The notes under the pieces were generated by a model. That model was not told the origin of the DNA. It made no database searches and saw only the letters and a program-made list of their open reading frames with translations. The translations under genes were made by a program, and so were the position numbers. From Streptococcus tangpeifui (GTDB taxonomy: Bacteria > Bacillota > Bacilli > Lactobacillales > Streptococcaceae), in NCBI RefSeq assembly GCF_011038795.1, contig NZ_JAAKDU010000001.1, positions 1 to 64,000 on the forward strand: a stretch of DNA of 64,000 nucleotides, written 5' to 3'. The first letter of the stretch is position 1, and each line of letters opens with the position of its first letter. Of this stretch, positions 16,614 through 25,411 are shown in pieces.

Positions 16614-16628
16614 ATGAAAGCGATTGCT
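16614..16628. promoter_or_regulatory. cre (CcpA) site at the usp promoter
   Basis: ATGAAAGCGATTGCT matches WTGNAANCGNWNNCW at every position and covers the -35 position of the usp promoter (17 bases from TATAAT at 16591-16596, minus strand), so repression is predicted. Confidence 0.65.
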
Positions 16629-16630
16629 AG

Positions 16631-16645
16631 AATTTTCGGAAATTT
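16631..16645. promoter_or_regulatory. CodY-like box upstream of the aminotransferase gene
   Basis: AATTTTCGGAAATTT, two mismatches from AATTTTCWGAAAATT, about 70 bases before the probable -10 (TATAAT, 16717-16722). Confidence 0.45.
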
Positions 16646-16744
16646 CTTCCAATCCTCTCAGCTATCTTTTTTAGCGAAAGCTCTTAAAATTGTTTCCAAT
16701 TTTTTATTAATTCAGCTATAATAAAGCGACAGAGGTTACAAGTA

Positions 16745-17959
16745 ATGAAGCAATTTAATAAGTCATCCAAACTCGAACATGTGGCTTACGACATTCGTGG
16801 GCCGGTCCTTGATGAAGCTAATCGTATGTTGGCTAATGGTGAGAAAATTCTCCGCCTCAACACAGGGAATCCTGCAGCTTTTGGATTCACAGCTCCTGAC
16901 GAAGTTATCCGAGACTTGATTTTAAATGTCAGAGAGAGTGAGGGGTATTCAGATTCTAAAGGAATTTTTTCTGCCCGCAAGGCTATTATGCAGTATTGTC
17001 AGACCAAGGGCTTCCCACCGGTTGATATTGATGATATTTATATCGGTAACGGGGTTTCTGAGCTGATCTCTATGTCCCTGCAAGCTCTGCTAAATGATGG
17101 GGATGAGGTTTTGGTTCCTATGCCCGACTATCCTCTTTGGACGGCTTGTGTCAGTCTAGCGGGAGGTAAGGCTGTCCACTATCTCTGTGATGAGCAGGCT
17201 GAATGGTATCCGGATCTCGATGATATCAAGTCCAAAATTAGCTCAAATACCAAGGCGATCGTGGTCATTAATCCCAATAATCCAACAGGTGCCCTTTATC
17301 CTAAGGATATTTTGGAAGACATTGTTGAGCTTGCTCGGCAGAATGATTTGATTATCTTTGCGGATGAGATCTATGATCGTTTGGTAATGGATGGGGCACA
17401 GCATATAGCCATCGCCAGTCTGGCTCCTGATGTTTTCTGTGTGTCTATGAATGGTCTCTCCAAGTCCCATCGTATCTGTGGTTTTCGGGTTGGATGGATG
17501 GTTTTGTCCGGACCTAAGGAGTCTGTCAAGGGGTATATTGAAGGACTTAATATGCTGTCTAACATGCGACTCTGCTCCAATGTTTTGGCTCAGCATGTTG
17601 TTCAGACTTCCTTGGGCGGCTACCAATCTGGTGATGAATTGTTAGTCCCAGGCGGTCGAATTTATGAGCAGAGAGAGTTTATCACTAAGGCTATCAATGA
17701 TATTCCTGGCTTAACAGCCGTCAAACCTAAGGCTGGCCTCTACATCTTTCCTAAGATTGACCCGAATATGTATAGGGTCGATGATGATGAAGAATTTGTT
17801 TTGCGCTTGCTTAAGCAAGAGAAGGTCATGCTAGTTCCTGGTAAAGGGTTCAATTGGAACAAGCCTGATCACTTCCGCATTGTTTATCTGCCCCGAGTAT
17901 CTGAACTGGCAGAGGTTCAAGAAAAGATCACTCGGGTCTTGGCTCAGTATAAACGTTAA
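16745..17959 (+). CDS. alaT: PLP-dependent aminotransferase, class I/II (AlaT-like)
   Basis: 404-residue fold-type I aminotransferase. N-terminal SSKLEHVAYDIRGPV is typical of the alanine-synthesising (AlaT) group. NPNNPTGALY holds the PLP Asn/Pro, ADEIYDRL the pyridine-N Asp, and SLSKSHRICGFRVGWM (described in part) the Schiff-base lysine in GLSKSHR. FRIVYLPR carries the substrate-carboxylate Arg. Probably glutamate-pyruvate transamination to alanine. The exact substrate is inference. It stands alone, with its own -10 and a strong terminator, next to codY. A CodY-like box suggests amino-acid control. Confidence 0.88.
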   Translation: MKQFNKSSKLEHVAYDIRGPVLDEANRMLANGEKILRLNTGNPAAFGFTAPDEVIRDLILNVRESEGYSDSKGIFSARKAIMQYCQTKGFPPVDIDDIYIGNGVSELISMSLQALLNDGDEVLVPMPDYPLWTACVSLAGGKAVHYLCDEQAEWYPDLDDIKSKISSNTKAIVVINPNNPTGALYPKDILEDIVELARQNDLIIFADEIYDRLVMDGAQHIAIASLAPDVFCVSMNGLSKSHRICGFRVGWMVLSGPKESVKGYIEGLNMLSNMRLCSNVLAQHVVQTSLGGYQSGDELLVPGGRIYEQREFITKAINDIPGLTAVKPKAGLYIFPKIDPNMYRVDDDEEFVLRLLKQEKVMLVPGKGFNWNKPDHFRIVYLPRVSELAEVQEKITRVLAQYKR

Positions 17960-17980
17960 AGTTATAAAGTCTATTATTGG

Positions 17981-18014
17981 AGAAACTTCCCTAGAATTGG
18001 GAGGTTTCTTTTTT
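17981..18014 (+). terminator. Terminator after the aminotransferase gene
   Basis: AGAAACTTCCC/GGGAGGTTTCT stem with a 7-base loop and six Ts. The remainder to codY (18015-18184) shows no gene. Confidence 0.85.
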
Positions 18015-18184
18015 CTGGCGTTTGCCAAGCATTGCAAAGATTTTCTTCGTAAAAAAGCGATAGCAGCTTGATTTTGAGCAAGATACCAGCGGGGCTATTA
18101 TGTAAAAAGGGAAAAAGATCCATTAAAATCCGAACATTTTTATTAAAATTGTAAATTATTGACTATAATTTTGGAACTATAAGA

Positions 18185-18230
18185 AATTTTCTGATAATTG
18201 ATTGCGATTTCAAAAAGACTCTGATATAAT
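18185..18230 (+). promoter_or_regulatory. codY promoter with CodY box
   Basis: AATTTTCTGATAATT (18185-18199), one mismatch from the CodY consensus, lies directly before TTGCGA-N17-TATAAT (18202-18230, extended -10 TG). Autoregulation by CodY is predicted. Confidence 0.75.
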
Positions 18231-18260
18231 GAGGTGAAATCATAAAGAGGGAAAAGAGAA

Positions 18261-19046
18261 ATGCCTAGCTTATTAGAAAAAACAAGAAAAATCACATCCA
18301 TCTTGCAACGCTCGGTTGACAGTTTGCAAGAGGATTTACCTTACAATATTATGGCCTTGCAGTTGGCTGATATTATTGATTGTAATGTCTGTATCGTTGA
18401 TGGTGGGGGAACGCTTCTTGGCTATGCCATGAATTATAAAACCAACACCGACCGTGTTGAGGAGATTTTTGACGCTCAGCAGTTCCCTGATGACTATATG
18501 CGGGGGATTAGTCGGGTTTACGATACCGAAGCCAATATCCCTGTCTCCAGCGAGTTAACCATCTTTCCAGTAGAGTCCCGAGATATCTATCCGAGAGGTC
18601 TGACCACTTTAGCACCGATCTATGGTGGTGGCATGCGGCTGGGATCTTTAATTATCTGGCGCAATGATGATGAATTTACCGATGATGACTTGATTTTGGT
18701 TGAAATTGCAGCGACCGTTGTTGGGATTCAATTGCTCAATCTGCAAACAGAAAATTTGGAAGAAACCATCCGCAAGCAAACAGCTGTTAATATGGCCATC
18801 AATACCCTGTCTTATTCGGAAATGAAAGCTGTAGCTGCCATTCTTAATGAATTAGGAGGTCTTGAGGGGCGTTTGACTGCTTCTGTGATTGCTGATCGGA
18901 TTGGAATTACTCGTTCGGTTATCGTCAATGCTTTGCGAAAGTTGGAAAGTGCCGGTATTATCGAAAGTCGTTCTTTGGGAATGAAGGGAACCTACCTTAA
19001 GGTTATTAACGAAGGTATCTTTGATAAGATTAAAGATTTTGAGTAG
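18261..19046 (+). CDS. codY: GTP/branched-chain-amino-acid-sensing repressor CodY
   Basis: 261 residues, the standard streptococcal length. N-terminal GAF domain (about 1-155, [16 protein letters not shown] onward) binds isoleucine/valine and GTP. C-terminal winged HTH carries the invariant segment [26 protein letters not shown] (here about residues 205-230, quoted in part: [15 protein letters not shown]). Global regulator of amino-acid uptake and biosynthesis and of competence in streptococci. The ATG follows AGAGGGAAAAGAG. A terminator then separates it from pncA. Confidence 0.97.
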   Translation: MPSLLEKTRKITSILQRSVDSLQEDLPYNIMALQLADIIDCNVCIVDGGGTLLGYAMNYKTNTDRVEEIFDAQQFPDDYMRGISRVYDTEANIPVSSELTIFPVESRDIYPRGLTTLAPIYGGGMRLGSLIIWRNDDEFTDDDLILVEIAATVVGIQLLNLQTENLEETIRKQTAVNMAINTLSYSEMKAVAAILNELGGLEGRLTASVIADRIGITRSVIVNALRKLESAGIIESRSLGMKGTYLKVINEGIFDKIKDFE

Positions 19047-19050
19047 TAGA

Positions 19051-19079
19051 AAAATCCTGTCCCTATGGCAGGATTTTTT
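19051..19079 (+). terminator. Terminator between codY and pncA
   Basis: AAAATCCTG/CAGGATTTTT hairpin with T run, directly followed by the TATAAT (19082-19087) of the next gene. Confidence 0.85.
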
Positions 19080-19122
19080 AGTATAATGAAGAAAATATCT
19101 ATGTCTAAAATGGAGGATAAAA

Positions 19123-19674
19123 ATGACTAAAGCGCTGATTTCGATTGATTATACCTATGATTTTGTGGCGGATGATGGCAAACTGACAGCAGGTCAGCCT
19201 GCTCAGGCCATTGAAACAGCCATTGCTGCTAAAACCCAGACAGCCTATGAAGCTGGTGATTATATTTTCTTTGCCATTGATGGCCATGATGAAGGAGATA
19301 CTTTTCATCCCGAAACCAAACTCTTTCCACCCCACAATATCAAGGGGACCAGCGGACGCAACCTCTATGGTCAGCTGGCTGATGTTTATGAAGCTATCAA
19401 GGATGACAGTCGGGTTTTCTGGCTGGATAAGCGCCACTATTCAGCCTTTGCGGGAACGGATTTGGATATTCGGCTGCGGGAAAGGTGGGTGACAACTTTA
19501 GTCTTAACTGGTGTTCTCACTGATATCTGCGTCCTTCATACAGCTATTGATGCTTATAATCTGGGTTATGATATTGAGATTCCTGCTTCCTGCGTGGCAA
19601 GCCTGACTCAAGAAAATCATCAATTTGCCCTTGATCATTTCAAGAATGTCTTAGGGGCGACTGTTACAGAATGA
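19123..19674 (+). CDS. pncA: Nicotinamidase / isochorismatase-family cysteine hydrolase
   Basis: 183 residues. The catalytic triad of the family is visible: Asp in SIDYTYDFVADDG, Lys in FWLDKRHYSAF and Cys in TGVLTDICVLHTA. HDEGDTFHPETKLFPPH provides the metal-binding Asp/His/His loop expected of a nicotinamidase, which supports nicotinamide to nicotinate conversion for NAD salvage. The position between codY and gatC fits the S. mutans order, although here an accessory segment intervenes before gatC. GAGGATAAAA is the ribosome site. Confidence 0.85.
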   Translation: MTKALISIDYTYDFVADDGKLTAGQPAQAIETAIAAKTQTAYEAGDYIFFAIDGHDEGDTFHPETKLFPPHNIKGTSGRNLYGQLADVYEAIKDDSRVFWLDKRHYSAFAGTDLDIRLRERWVTTLVLTGVLTDICVLHTAIDAYNLGYDIEIPASCVASLTQENHQFALDHFKNVLGATVTE

Positions 19675-19775
19675 AAATCGAATCGCTATTTAAGCGATGA
19701 CTAGGGGCGCAATTTTCGGTAAGCTTTACCTACTGAGTGCCATAATTTCAAACTTTGGGTAATACTCCCCCTTCT

Positions 19776-19863
19776 TTAAGTAGACACAAAAATAACCAAC
19801 TGGATCTCAGACGGAAAAATTTCCTGATGTCCAGTTGGTCGCTTGAGTATGTGTCTGACTTAA
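19776..19863. repeat. 88-bp nested inverted repeat (MITE-like)
   Basis: Outer arms TTAAGTAGACACA (19776-19788) and TGTGTCTGACTTAA (19850-19863) match but for one base. Inner arms CCAACTGGA (19796-19804) and TCCAGTTGG (19830-19838) are perfect. It borders the accessory ABC-transporter segment. It could be a small non-autonomous mobile element or a strong terminator. Confidence 0.55.
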
Positions 19864-19929
19864 CTTAATGACAGTGGATTTATACGCAATCTTCAGAGAT
19901 TCCCATATTTATGGGTGAAGGCAAAGCCA

Positions 19930-20364
19930 TCATAGATGTTTGTTCTGGACTGGGGTGTCTTCCTGAACCTTATAAAAGGAGTGGCGGCAAAAGATGAAGA
20001 GGACTACAAGAGATATCAGCCAGATAGTTATTAAGATAGGGTTAATCGCTGAGGCAGGGAATGAGACTAGAAGACTTTTGAGCAGAATACTGAATACTAT
20101 TAGAAAGAGCAATAGGAGCAGTAAGGAAAGTTTGTTGCTTACCTTTACCACAGATTCTCTATCTTCTCGAATATTTATAGTCAGTACTGGACTGGTAAAT
20201 CCTAAGATATCTTTGACATAAACAGTGTGTTCGCTCGCTGGGATAGAGCATTCCCTCGGCTTGATAATTGTCAGTTGGCCAATATTCTTATTGTCAAGTA
20301 TGAGAAAGAGCGGACTTCGGACGTTGAAAAGACTGATGTTTCGATGGATAGATAGCCTTGCCAT
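19930..20364 (-). CDS. Small two-TM membrane protein with an N-terminal PEGA-like beta domain
   Basis: 144 residues from the ATG at 20364, chosen because GGAGGT stands 6 bases upstream. A longer start at 20412 would overlap the tetR stop. Residues 1-75 contain ARLSIHRNISLF..., then LDNKNIGQLTIIKP and IPASEHTVYVKD, the pattern of small PEGA-like beta domains (inference). Two hydrophobic helices follow (about 84-105 and 110-130), separated by a Pro. It probably shares the tetR transcript, starting 22 bases after the tetR stop. Function unknown; possibly a membrane companion of the neighbouring ABC system. Confidence 0.65.
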   Translation of the reverse strand: MARLSIHRNISLFNVRSPLFLILDNKNIGQLTIIKPRECSIPASEHTVYVKDILGFTSPVLTINIREDRESVVKVSNKLSLLLLLLFLIVFSILLKSLLVSFPASAINPILITIWLISLVVLFIFCRHSFYKVQEDTPVQNKHL

Positions 20365-20386
20365 AATGCGACCTCCATATTTTTGA

Positions 20387-20935
20387 TTATTTTTGATAAA
20401 ATCCTCGGACAACTAGAATCATATCCGCAACCTCTTGGGGAGATTCTTGAGCACCTGTTAGCATCCAATGAGCATAGATGCTTTCAATGCTGGCAACATA
20501 GGTTGTCAGCCTATAATCTTGGGGGAGGGGTAGATCTGGGTTGACCGCATCATAGAAGAGGGCAGGATCGTTCTCGACCAGCTCAGTAATAAACTGGCGT
20601 GTTTTTTGTGAAAAATTTATCGGTGCTATATCAATGATGAGCTTGATAAATTCTTGCTGGCTTTGTAGGTAATTGAGACTGTGAATGAGTTTTTCTTTAA
20701 TACTGGCAGGATCATCGCTCAATTCTTTGCGGAGATGGTCAGTGATTTCGTGCATAAGCTTTTCAATCAAGTCATATTTATCTTGATAATGAAGGTAAAA
20801 AGTGCTGCGGTTGATGTGGGCTTTTTCAGTGATTTGACGGATAGTGATATCTCCAAATGCTTTCTTTTCTAGCAGCAGCTCGGTAATAGCTGCTTTTATT
20901 TTGGCCTTACTTTGTGTGTGACGTTTTTGAGTCAT
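20387..20935 (-). CDS. TetR family transcriptional regulator
   Basis: 182 residues. The N-terminal HTH reads ITIRQITEKAHINRSTFYLHY (given here in part: INRSTFYLHYQDKYDL), the classic TetR recognition helix. The helical C-terminal domain would bind an inducer. The gene is divergent from the ABC transporter pair across 119 bases holding two inverted repeats, one placed on the transporter promoter, so it most likely represses the exporter and itself. Inducer unknown. Confidence 0.9.
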   Translation of the reverse strand: MTQKRHTQSKAKIKAAITELLLEKKAFGDITIRQITEKAHINRSTFYLHYQDKYDLIEKLMHEITDHLRKELSDDPASIKEKLIHSLNYLQSQQEFIKLIIDIAPINFSQKTRQFITELVENDPALFYDAVNPDLPLPQDYRLTTYVASIESIYAHWMLTGAQESPQEVADMILVVRGFYQK

Positions 20936-20953
20936 AGGATATCCTCTCTTTAA

Positions 20954-20969
20954 ATAGACAAAAGTCTAT
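20954..20969. promoter_or_regulatory. TetR operator candidate 1
   Basis: Perfect palindrome ATAGAC-aaaa-GTCTAT, close to the tetR start. Confidence 0.65.
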
Positions 20970-20979
20970 ATAATGCTGC

Positions 20980-21011
20980 TTGTTTTTCACTTTAGTCTAT
21001 TATATACTAAA
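20980..21011 (+). promoter_or_regulatory. ABC exporter promoter with TetR operator candidate 2
   Basis: TTGTTT-N17-TATACT (20980-21008). The dyad TTTAGT-N9-ACTAAA (20991-21011) overlaps the spacer and -10, and shares the AGTCTAT half-site with operator 1. Confidence 0.65.
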
Positions 21012-21054
21012 GGAAAGATTAAAGCAACAAGTGTCTAAATAAGGAGATGGTTAG

Positions 21055-21756
21055 ATGAGTTATGTTGAAATGAAACATTCCTATAAGCGTTATCAGATGG
21101 GAGAAAGAGAAGTTATCGCCAATAATGATATCAGCTTTGGGATTGATGAAGGAGAGCTGGTTATTATCTTGGGAGCTTCTGGTGCCGGCAAATCAACGAT
21201 TCTTAATATTCTTGGTGGTATGGATACGAATGATGATGGGGAAGTTTGGATTGATGGTAATAATATTGCCGCTTACAGTCCCAAAGAGTTAACGGCTTAT
21301 CGCCGCAATGATGTTGGCTTTGTCTTTCAATTTTATAACTTGGTTCCCAACTTGACAGCCAAAGAAAATGTGGAACTGGCTTCAGAAATAGTGTCTGATG
21401 CTAAAGATGCTGCTGAAACCCTAGAGGAAGTTGGGCTTGGAAATCGGTTAGACCACTTTCCTGCCCAGCTGTCTGGGGGAGAGCAACAGCGAGTATCTAT
21501 TGCCCGTGCTCTTGCTAAAAACCCTAAGTTACTTTTATGTGACGAACCTACAGGAGCTCTGGACTATCAAACAGGTAAGCAGATCCTAAAACTCTTACAG
21601 AATATGTCTCGTCAAAGAGGGGCCACTGTTATAATTGTCACGCATAACTCGTCCTTGGCGCCAATTGCTGACAGAGTGATCTATCTGCATGATGCCAAGG
21701 TTAGTAAGATTACCTGCAATGATCAGCCTTTAGATATTGATAGTCTTGAGTATTAA
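21055..21756 (+). CDS. ABC transporter ATP-binding protein (MacB/LolD type)
   Basis: 233-residue cytoplasmic ATPase. Walker [15 protein letters not shown]-loop [10 protein letters not shown], signature [15 protein letters not shown], Walker [13 protein letters not shown] and the H-loop VTHN are all intact. The sequence type ([14 protein letters not shown]) matches the FtsX-coupled exporters used in bacitracin or peptide defence, or in lipoprotein/cell-wall processes. It ends 12 bases before the large permease gene, with a GGGGTGATTTT ribosome site between, so the two form an operon under the TetR operator. Confidence 0.92.
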   Translation: MSYVEMKHSYKRYQMGEREVIANNDISFGIDEGELVIILGASGAGKSTILNILGGMDTNDDGEVWIDGNNIAAYSPKELTAYRRNDVGFVFQFYNLVPNLTAKENVELASEIVSDAKDAAETLEEVGLGNRLDHFPAQLSGGEQQRVSIARALAKNPKLLLCDEPTGALDYQTGKQILKLLQNMSRQRGATVIIVTHNSSLAPIADRVIYLHDAKVSKITCNDQPLDIDSLEY

Positions 21757-21768
21757 AGGGGTGATTTT

Positions 21769-24402
21769 ATGAGAAAAAAGGTTTACTGGGAAACGATCTG
21801 GAAGGCCTTGTTGGGATCAAAAGGCCGCTTTCTTTCTATTATGCTTTTGATGTTTTTAGGATCGTTTACCTTTATCGGTTTAAAAGCAACAAGACCCAAT
21901 ATGCAAGGGCGAGCTGATGAGTATCTGCAAGCCCATCAAACAGCAGATTTATTTGTAACAGCCAGCCATGGTTTTAGTCAGGCTGATCAGGAAGAGTTAG
22001 AGCATGTTGATGGTGCTAAGGTAGAGTTTGGGAAAGTAACAGATGTGACGATTGAGGATACCGACAATGCTGTGAGGGTGTTTTCCAAAAGTCAGACCAT
22101 CTCGACTTACCAGTTAGAATCAGGCAATTTACCCAAGAAACAGAATGAGATTGCTCTGGCTGCTCCTTTGAAAAAGAAATATCAACTGGGTGATAAATTA
22201 TCCTTTCAGCTTTCTGAGAAGTCTAATTTGGTAGAAAAAGATTTCAAAATAGTCGGTTTCATCAAGTCATCTGAAATTTGGTCTAACTTAAATTTAGGAT
22301 CATCGACAGCAGGAGATGGTAATCTGACAAGTTATGGTGTTGTGAATTCCTCAGCCTTTGCGAATAGCACCAATACTTTGGCTAGAATTCGCTATGACCG
22401 ACTGAAAAAGCTTAATCCTTTTTCCGATGGTTACACTAAAAAAGTGAATAGTTATCAAGACGCGTTAGATACAGTGTTAGAGGATAATGGCCAAAAGCGT
22501 CTGGCAGACTTGAAAAAGGCACCGCAGAAAAAAGTTGACCAAAGTAAAATAGCCTTGGCTGACGCAAAAAAGAAGCTGCAAGAAAGTACAGCTGCTCTAG
22601 CATCAGCACCTCCTTATCAGCAAGAGTTGGCTCAGCAGTCTATTAGTCAAGCGCGCCAATCAATCGCTCAAAAGGAGCAGCAGATTCAAAAAGCTCAGGC
22701 TCAAATTGATGCCATGCCAAAACCAATCTATAATACTTATACACGTTCGACCATGCTGGGCGGAGAAGGTTATACGGTCTATTCTGCCAATGCAGACAGT
22801 ATGGGCAATCTCGGCAATATTTTTCCTATTGTACTCTATGGTGTTGCTGCCTTGGTTACCTTTACGACGATGACTCGATTTGTTGATGAGGAAAGAAACA
22901 AATCGGGTTTACTGATAGCTCTGGGCTATACGAAACAGGATGTTATCCGGATATTTCTTATTTATGGTTTTGTAGCTAGCATGCTGGGCAGCCTCTTAGG
23001 TATTATCGGAGGCCATTATTTACTTTCAAGAATTGTGCTACAGATTTTTTCAGGGAATATGGTCTTGGGCAGTCCCCATTTATCCTTTTACTGGTCTTAT
23101 ACCTTAATCGCTGTTTTGTTAGGATTGGCGAGTGCTGTTTTACCGGCTTATCTTATTGCCAGTAAGGAGTTGGGTGAAAAACCGGCTCAGTTGCTGCTGC
23201 CTAAGCCGCCTGTGAGAGGGTCGAAGATCTTTTTAGAGCGGATAGGGTTTATGTGGCGGCGTTTGAGTTTTACTCATAAAGTGACCGTCCGTAATATTTT
23301 TCGCTATAAGCAGCGGATGCTGATGACGATTTTGGGGGTGGCTGGTTCAGTTGCACTTCTTTTTGCAGGATTAGGAATCCAATCCTCTTTGGGAAAGGTG
23401 ATTAGGGAACAGTTTACGCAGTTGACCCCTTATCATCTGGTAGCTATGAAAAAGGAAGGTGTCAAAGATAATGATAGCTTAACGAACTTTTTAAGGTCAA
23501 AGGACGTTGCGCGTTATCAGAGTATTTATTACACTAACTTGACTGAAGAGGTCCCTCAGTTAAAAGACCGGCAGAGTATTGCTGTTATGGCAACGGATGG
23601 CGACAACTTTGACGACTTTGTTCGCTTAAAGGATGCCCGTACTAATCAGGACTTAAAACTGCCTAAGCACGGTGTCGTTATCTCTGAAAAATTAGCCCGC
23701 TTTTATAAGGTCGATGAGGGTAAGAGTTTTTATCTTAAGGACAGTGATGGTAAGAAGCGCCGTATCAAGGTTGCTGCCATTGCCAAGATGAATGTCGGCC
23801 ACTATTTATTTATGACTCGGTCAGTCTATCAAGATATTTTTGGTCAGAAGCCCGATGATAATGCTTATTTTATCAACCTAAAGGATGATTCTTCTTCTCA
23901 TATTAAGGATATATCAACGAAATTACTGGCTATGAACGAGGTTGCATCGGTGACTCAAAATACATCTCGGATGAAGATGATTAAAACAATTGTTACCTCT
24001 TTGAATGCAGCCATGATTGTTCTGGTTGTCAATACAGTTCTTTTGGCCCTTGTTATTCTTTATAACTTGACTAATGTCAATATTGTTGAACGTATTAGAG
24101 AGTTATCCACGGTAAAGGTTCTTGGTTTTTACGATAGTGAGGTTACCTTGTATATTTACCGTGAAACGATTGTTCTTTCAATGGTAGGAAATGTTTTGGG
24201 ACTCTTAGCTGGTCATTATTTGCATCAAGTAATCATGGAGATGATTGGTTCTGATAATGTATTATTTGGGACAAATGTTGATATTCAGGTTTATGTGATC
24301 CCAATTGTTTTTATTTGTCTTATTCTTGTAGGATTAGGGGTATTTGTTCACTATCGACTCAAATATCTTGATATGCTGGAAGCTTTACAGGCAGCAGAGT
24401 GA
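21769..24402 (+). CDS. ABC transporter permease with two FtsX domains
   Basis: 877 residues. One TM near the N-terminus (about 20-37) is followed by a large extracellular MacB-like domain (about 40-330) with a Gln/Lys-rich coiled-coil stretch around 245-315. FtsX core 1 (about 350-475, three TMs), a second TM (about 520) with a second extracellular domain, and FtsX core 2 (about 745-870) complete it. This is the MacB/FtsX-type layout of permeases that act with a separate ATPase and often move no substrate through the bilayer. Substrate unknown. TetR control suggests an inducible export or antimicrobial-defence system (inference). Confidence 0.88.
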   Translation: MRKKVYWETIWKALLGSKGRFLSIMLLMFLGSFTFIGLKATRPNMQGRADEYLQAHQTADLFVTASHGFSQADQEELEHVDGAKVEFGKVTDVTIEDTDNAVRVFSKSQTISTYQLESGNLPKKQNEIALAAPLKKKYQLGDKLSFQLSEKSNLVEKDFKIVGFIKSSEIWSNLNLGSSTAGDGNLTSYGVVNSSAFANSTNTLARIRYDRLKKLNPFSDGYTKKVNSYQDALDTVLEDNGQKRLADLKKAPQKKVDQSKIALADAKKKLQESTAALASAPPYQQELAQQSISQARQSIAQKEQQIQKAQAQIDAMPKPIYNTYTRSTMLGGEGYTVYSANADSMGNLGNIFPIVLYGVAALVTFTTMTRFVDEERNKSGLLIALGYTKQDVIRIFLIYGFVASMLGSLLGIIGGHYLLSRIVLQIFSGNMVLGSPHLSFYWSYTLIAVLLGLASAVLPAYLIASKELGEKPAQLLLPKPPVRGSKIFLERIGFMWRRLSFTHKVTVRNIFRYKQRMLMTILGVAGSVALLFAGLGIQSSLGKVIREQFTQLTPYHLVAMKKEGVKDNDSLTNFLRSKDVARYQSIYYTNLTEEVPQLKDRQSIAVMATDGDNFDDFVRLKDARTNQDLKLPKHGVVISEKLARFYKVDEGKSFYLKDSDGKKRRIKVAAIAKMNVGHYLFMTRSVYQDIFGQKPDDNAYFINLKDDSSSHIKDISTKLLAMNEVASVTQNTSRMKMIKTIVTSLNAAMIVLVVNTVLLALVILYNLTNVNIVERIRELSTVKVLGFYDSEVTLYIYRETIVLSMVGNVLGLLAGHYLHQVIMEMIGSDNVLFGTNVDIQVYVIPIVFICLILVGLGVFVHYRLKYLDMLEALQAAE

Positions 24403-24449
24403 TAAATTTCCAGCAGAAGTGTTGGTGATATCATCCTCTCTGCAGGTTA

Positions 24450-24479
24450 AAAGAGGTTGGGAACGTTCCCAACCTCTTT
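24450..24479. terminator. Perfect 30-bp palindromic bidirectional terminator
   Basis: Arms AAAGAGGTTGGGAAC and GTTCCCAACCTCTTT meet without a loop, between the convergent permease and TraX-like genes. Confidence 0.85.
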
Positions 24480-24497
24480 ATGATGTGCAAGATCCAT

Positions 24498-25280
24498 TTA
24501 CAAGAAGAAAGCTAGTATATGCAAGATCCAAAGATGGACAGGGTAAAAGATGTAGAAAAACCATCTGTGGATAGGCTTAGTGCTGCCTTTTTGCCCGTTA
24601 TAGAAAAATAGGAAGGGAAGGAAGAGGAAGCTCATAGCATCGCTGTTGTAACAAAACATCTCAAACCAGACGCCCAGACTTGGGTAATGACTGATATTAA
24701 GGTCTGGTCCCATTATGATAAAGAGCAAGACGCTCCATAATCCAAAGACGAGCAGCTGCCTTTTAGGACTGCCGTAGAATCCCCAAAAAATCAGCATAAG
24801 AAAGAGAATTGGGACACCGCCTTCCAGTGTCAGGCTGAGGTGCTGGCCAAGAGGCAGACCGATAAGCGATAGGAAAAGTCCCATGATGAAAATCACTGTT
24901 CCCAAGATAAGATTAAGGCTGCGCTGATTGGTGGAGTCTTTAGCTTTTTGCCAAAAATAGATCATGCTGTAACCTAAAGCGAGGGTTAAAAAAATATTAT
25001 CTACGATCTGGTGCTTAGATCCTAGGAGCAGCAAAGATAGGAAGTCACCCAGCTGCATGAGAATGGCAGCCACCCACAATCGAAGCAAATGTTTTTGCCG
25101 ATTTCTGGTATGAAAGAAACCTTCCAGTGTTAAATAAGCAAAGACAGGAGCAACAAATCGTGTCATGAGATGCAGCCAGCTTGGCAAGCCAGGGAAGGCA
25201 AAAAATGCAGAATCCATTACCATAAAAGTCAGGGCGATGTATTTAAGCTGATTAGTATTCCATCCTTTTAGTGTTTTCAT
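24498..25280 (-). CDS. TraX family membrane protein
   Basis: 260 residues, mostly hydrophobic, with about eight TM segments. The N-terminal NTNQLKYIALTFMVMDSAFFAF and RFVAPVFAYLTLEGFFHTRNRQ are typical of TraX-family proteins, named for the F-plasmid pilin acetylase. In firmicutes the family resembles membrane acyltransferases, and the substrate is not known. GGAGGAAG precedes the ATG. It is convergent with the ABC operon and upstream of gatC on the opposite strand. Confidence 0.8.
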   Translation of the reverse strand: MKTLKGWNTNQLKYIALTFMVMDSAFFAFPGLPSWLHLMTRFVAPVFAYLTLEGFFHTRNRQKHLLRLWVAAILMQLGDFLSLLLLGSKHQIVDNIFLTLALGYSMIYFWQKAKDSTNQRSLNLILGTVIFIMGLFLSLIGLPLGQHLSLTLEGGVPILFLMLIFWGFYGSPKRQLLVFGLWSVLLFIIMGPDLNISHYPSLGVWFEMFCYNSDAMSFLFLPFLFFYNGQKGSTKPIHRWFFYIFYPVHLWILHILAFFL

Positions 25281-25366
25281 GGCATCTTCCTCCTTAATAT
25301 CAGTGTACCAAAATAATGAAGCCCTGCCCTTACAATTTTGAAAGAATGTTTTTATCTTTAAAAGTG

Positions 25367-25375
25367 TGATATAAT
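25367..25375 (+). promoter_or_regulatory. Extended -10 of gatCAB
   Basis: TGA-TATAAT 36 bases before gatC. No good -35. Confidence 0.5.
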
Positions 25376-25411
25376 TTTGAAGACTATGTAATGCTTATAG
25401 GAGAAAAATGG

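Noticed and set aside
20365..20412. Longer start for the PEGA-like membrane protein overlapping tetR
   Set aside because: GGAGGT lies at the shorter start, and the extension has no ribosome site.
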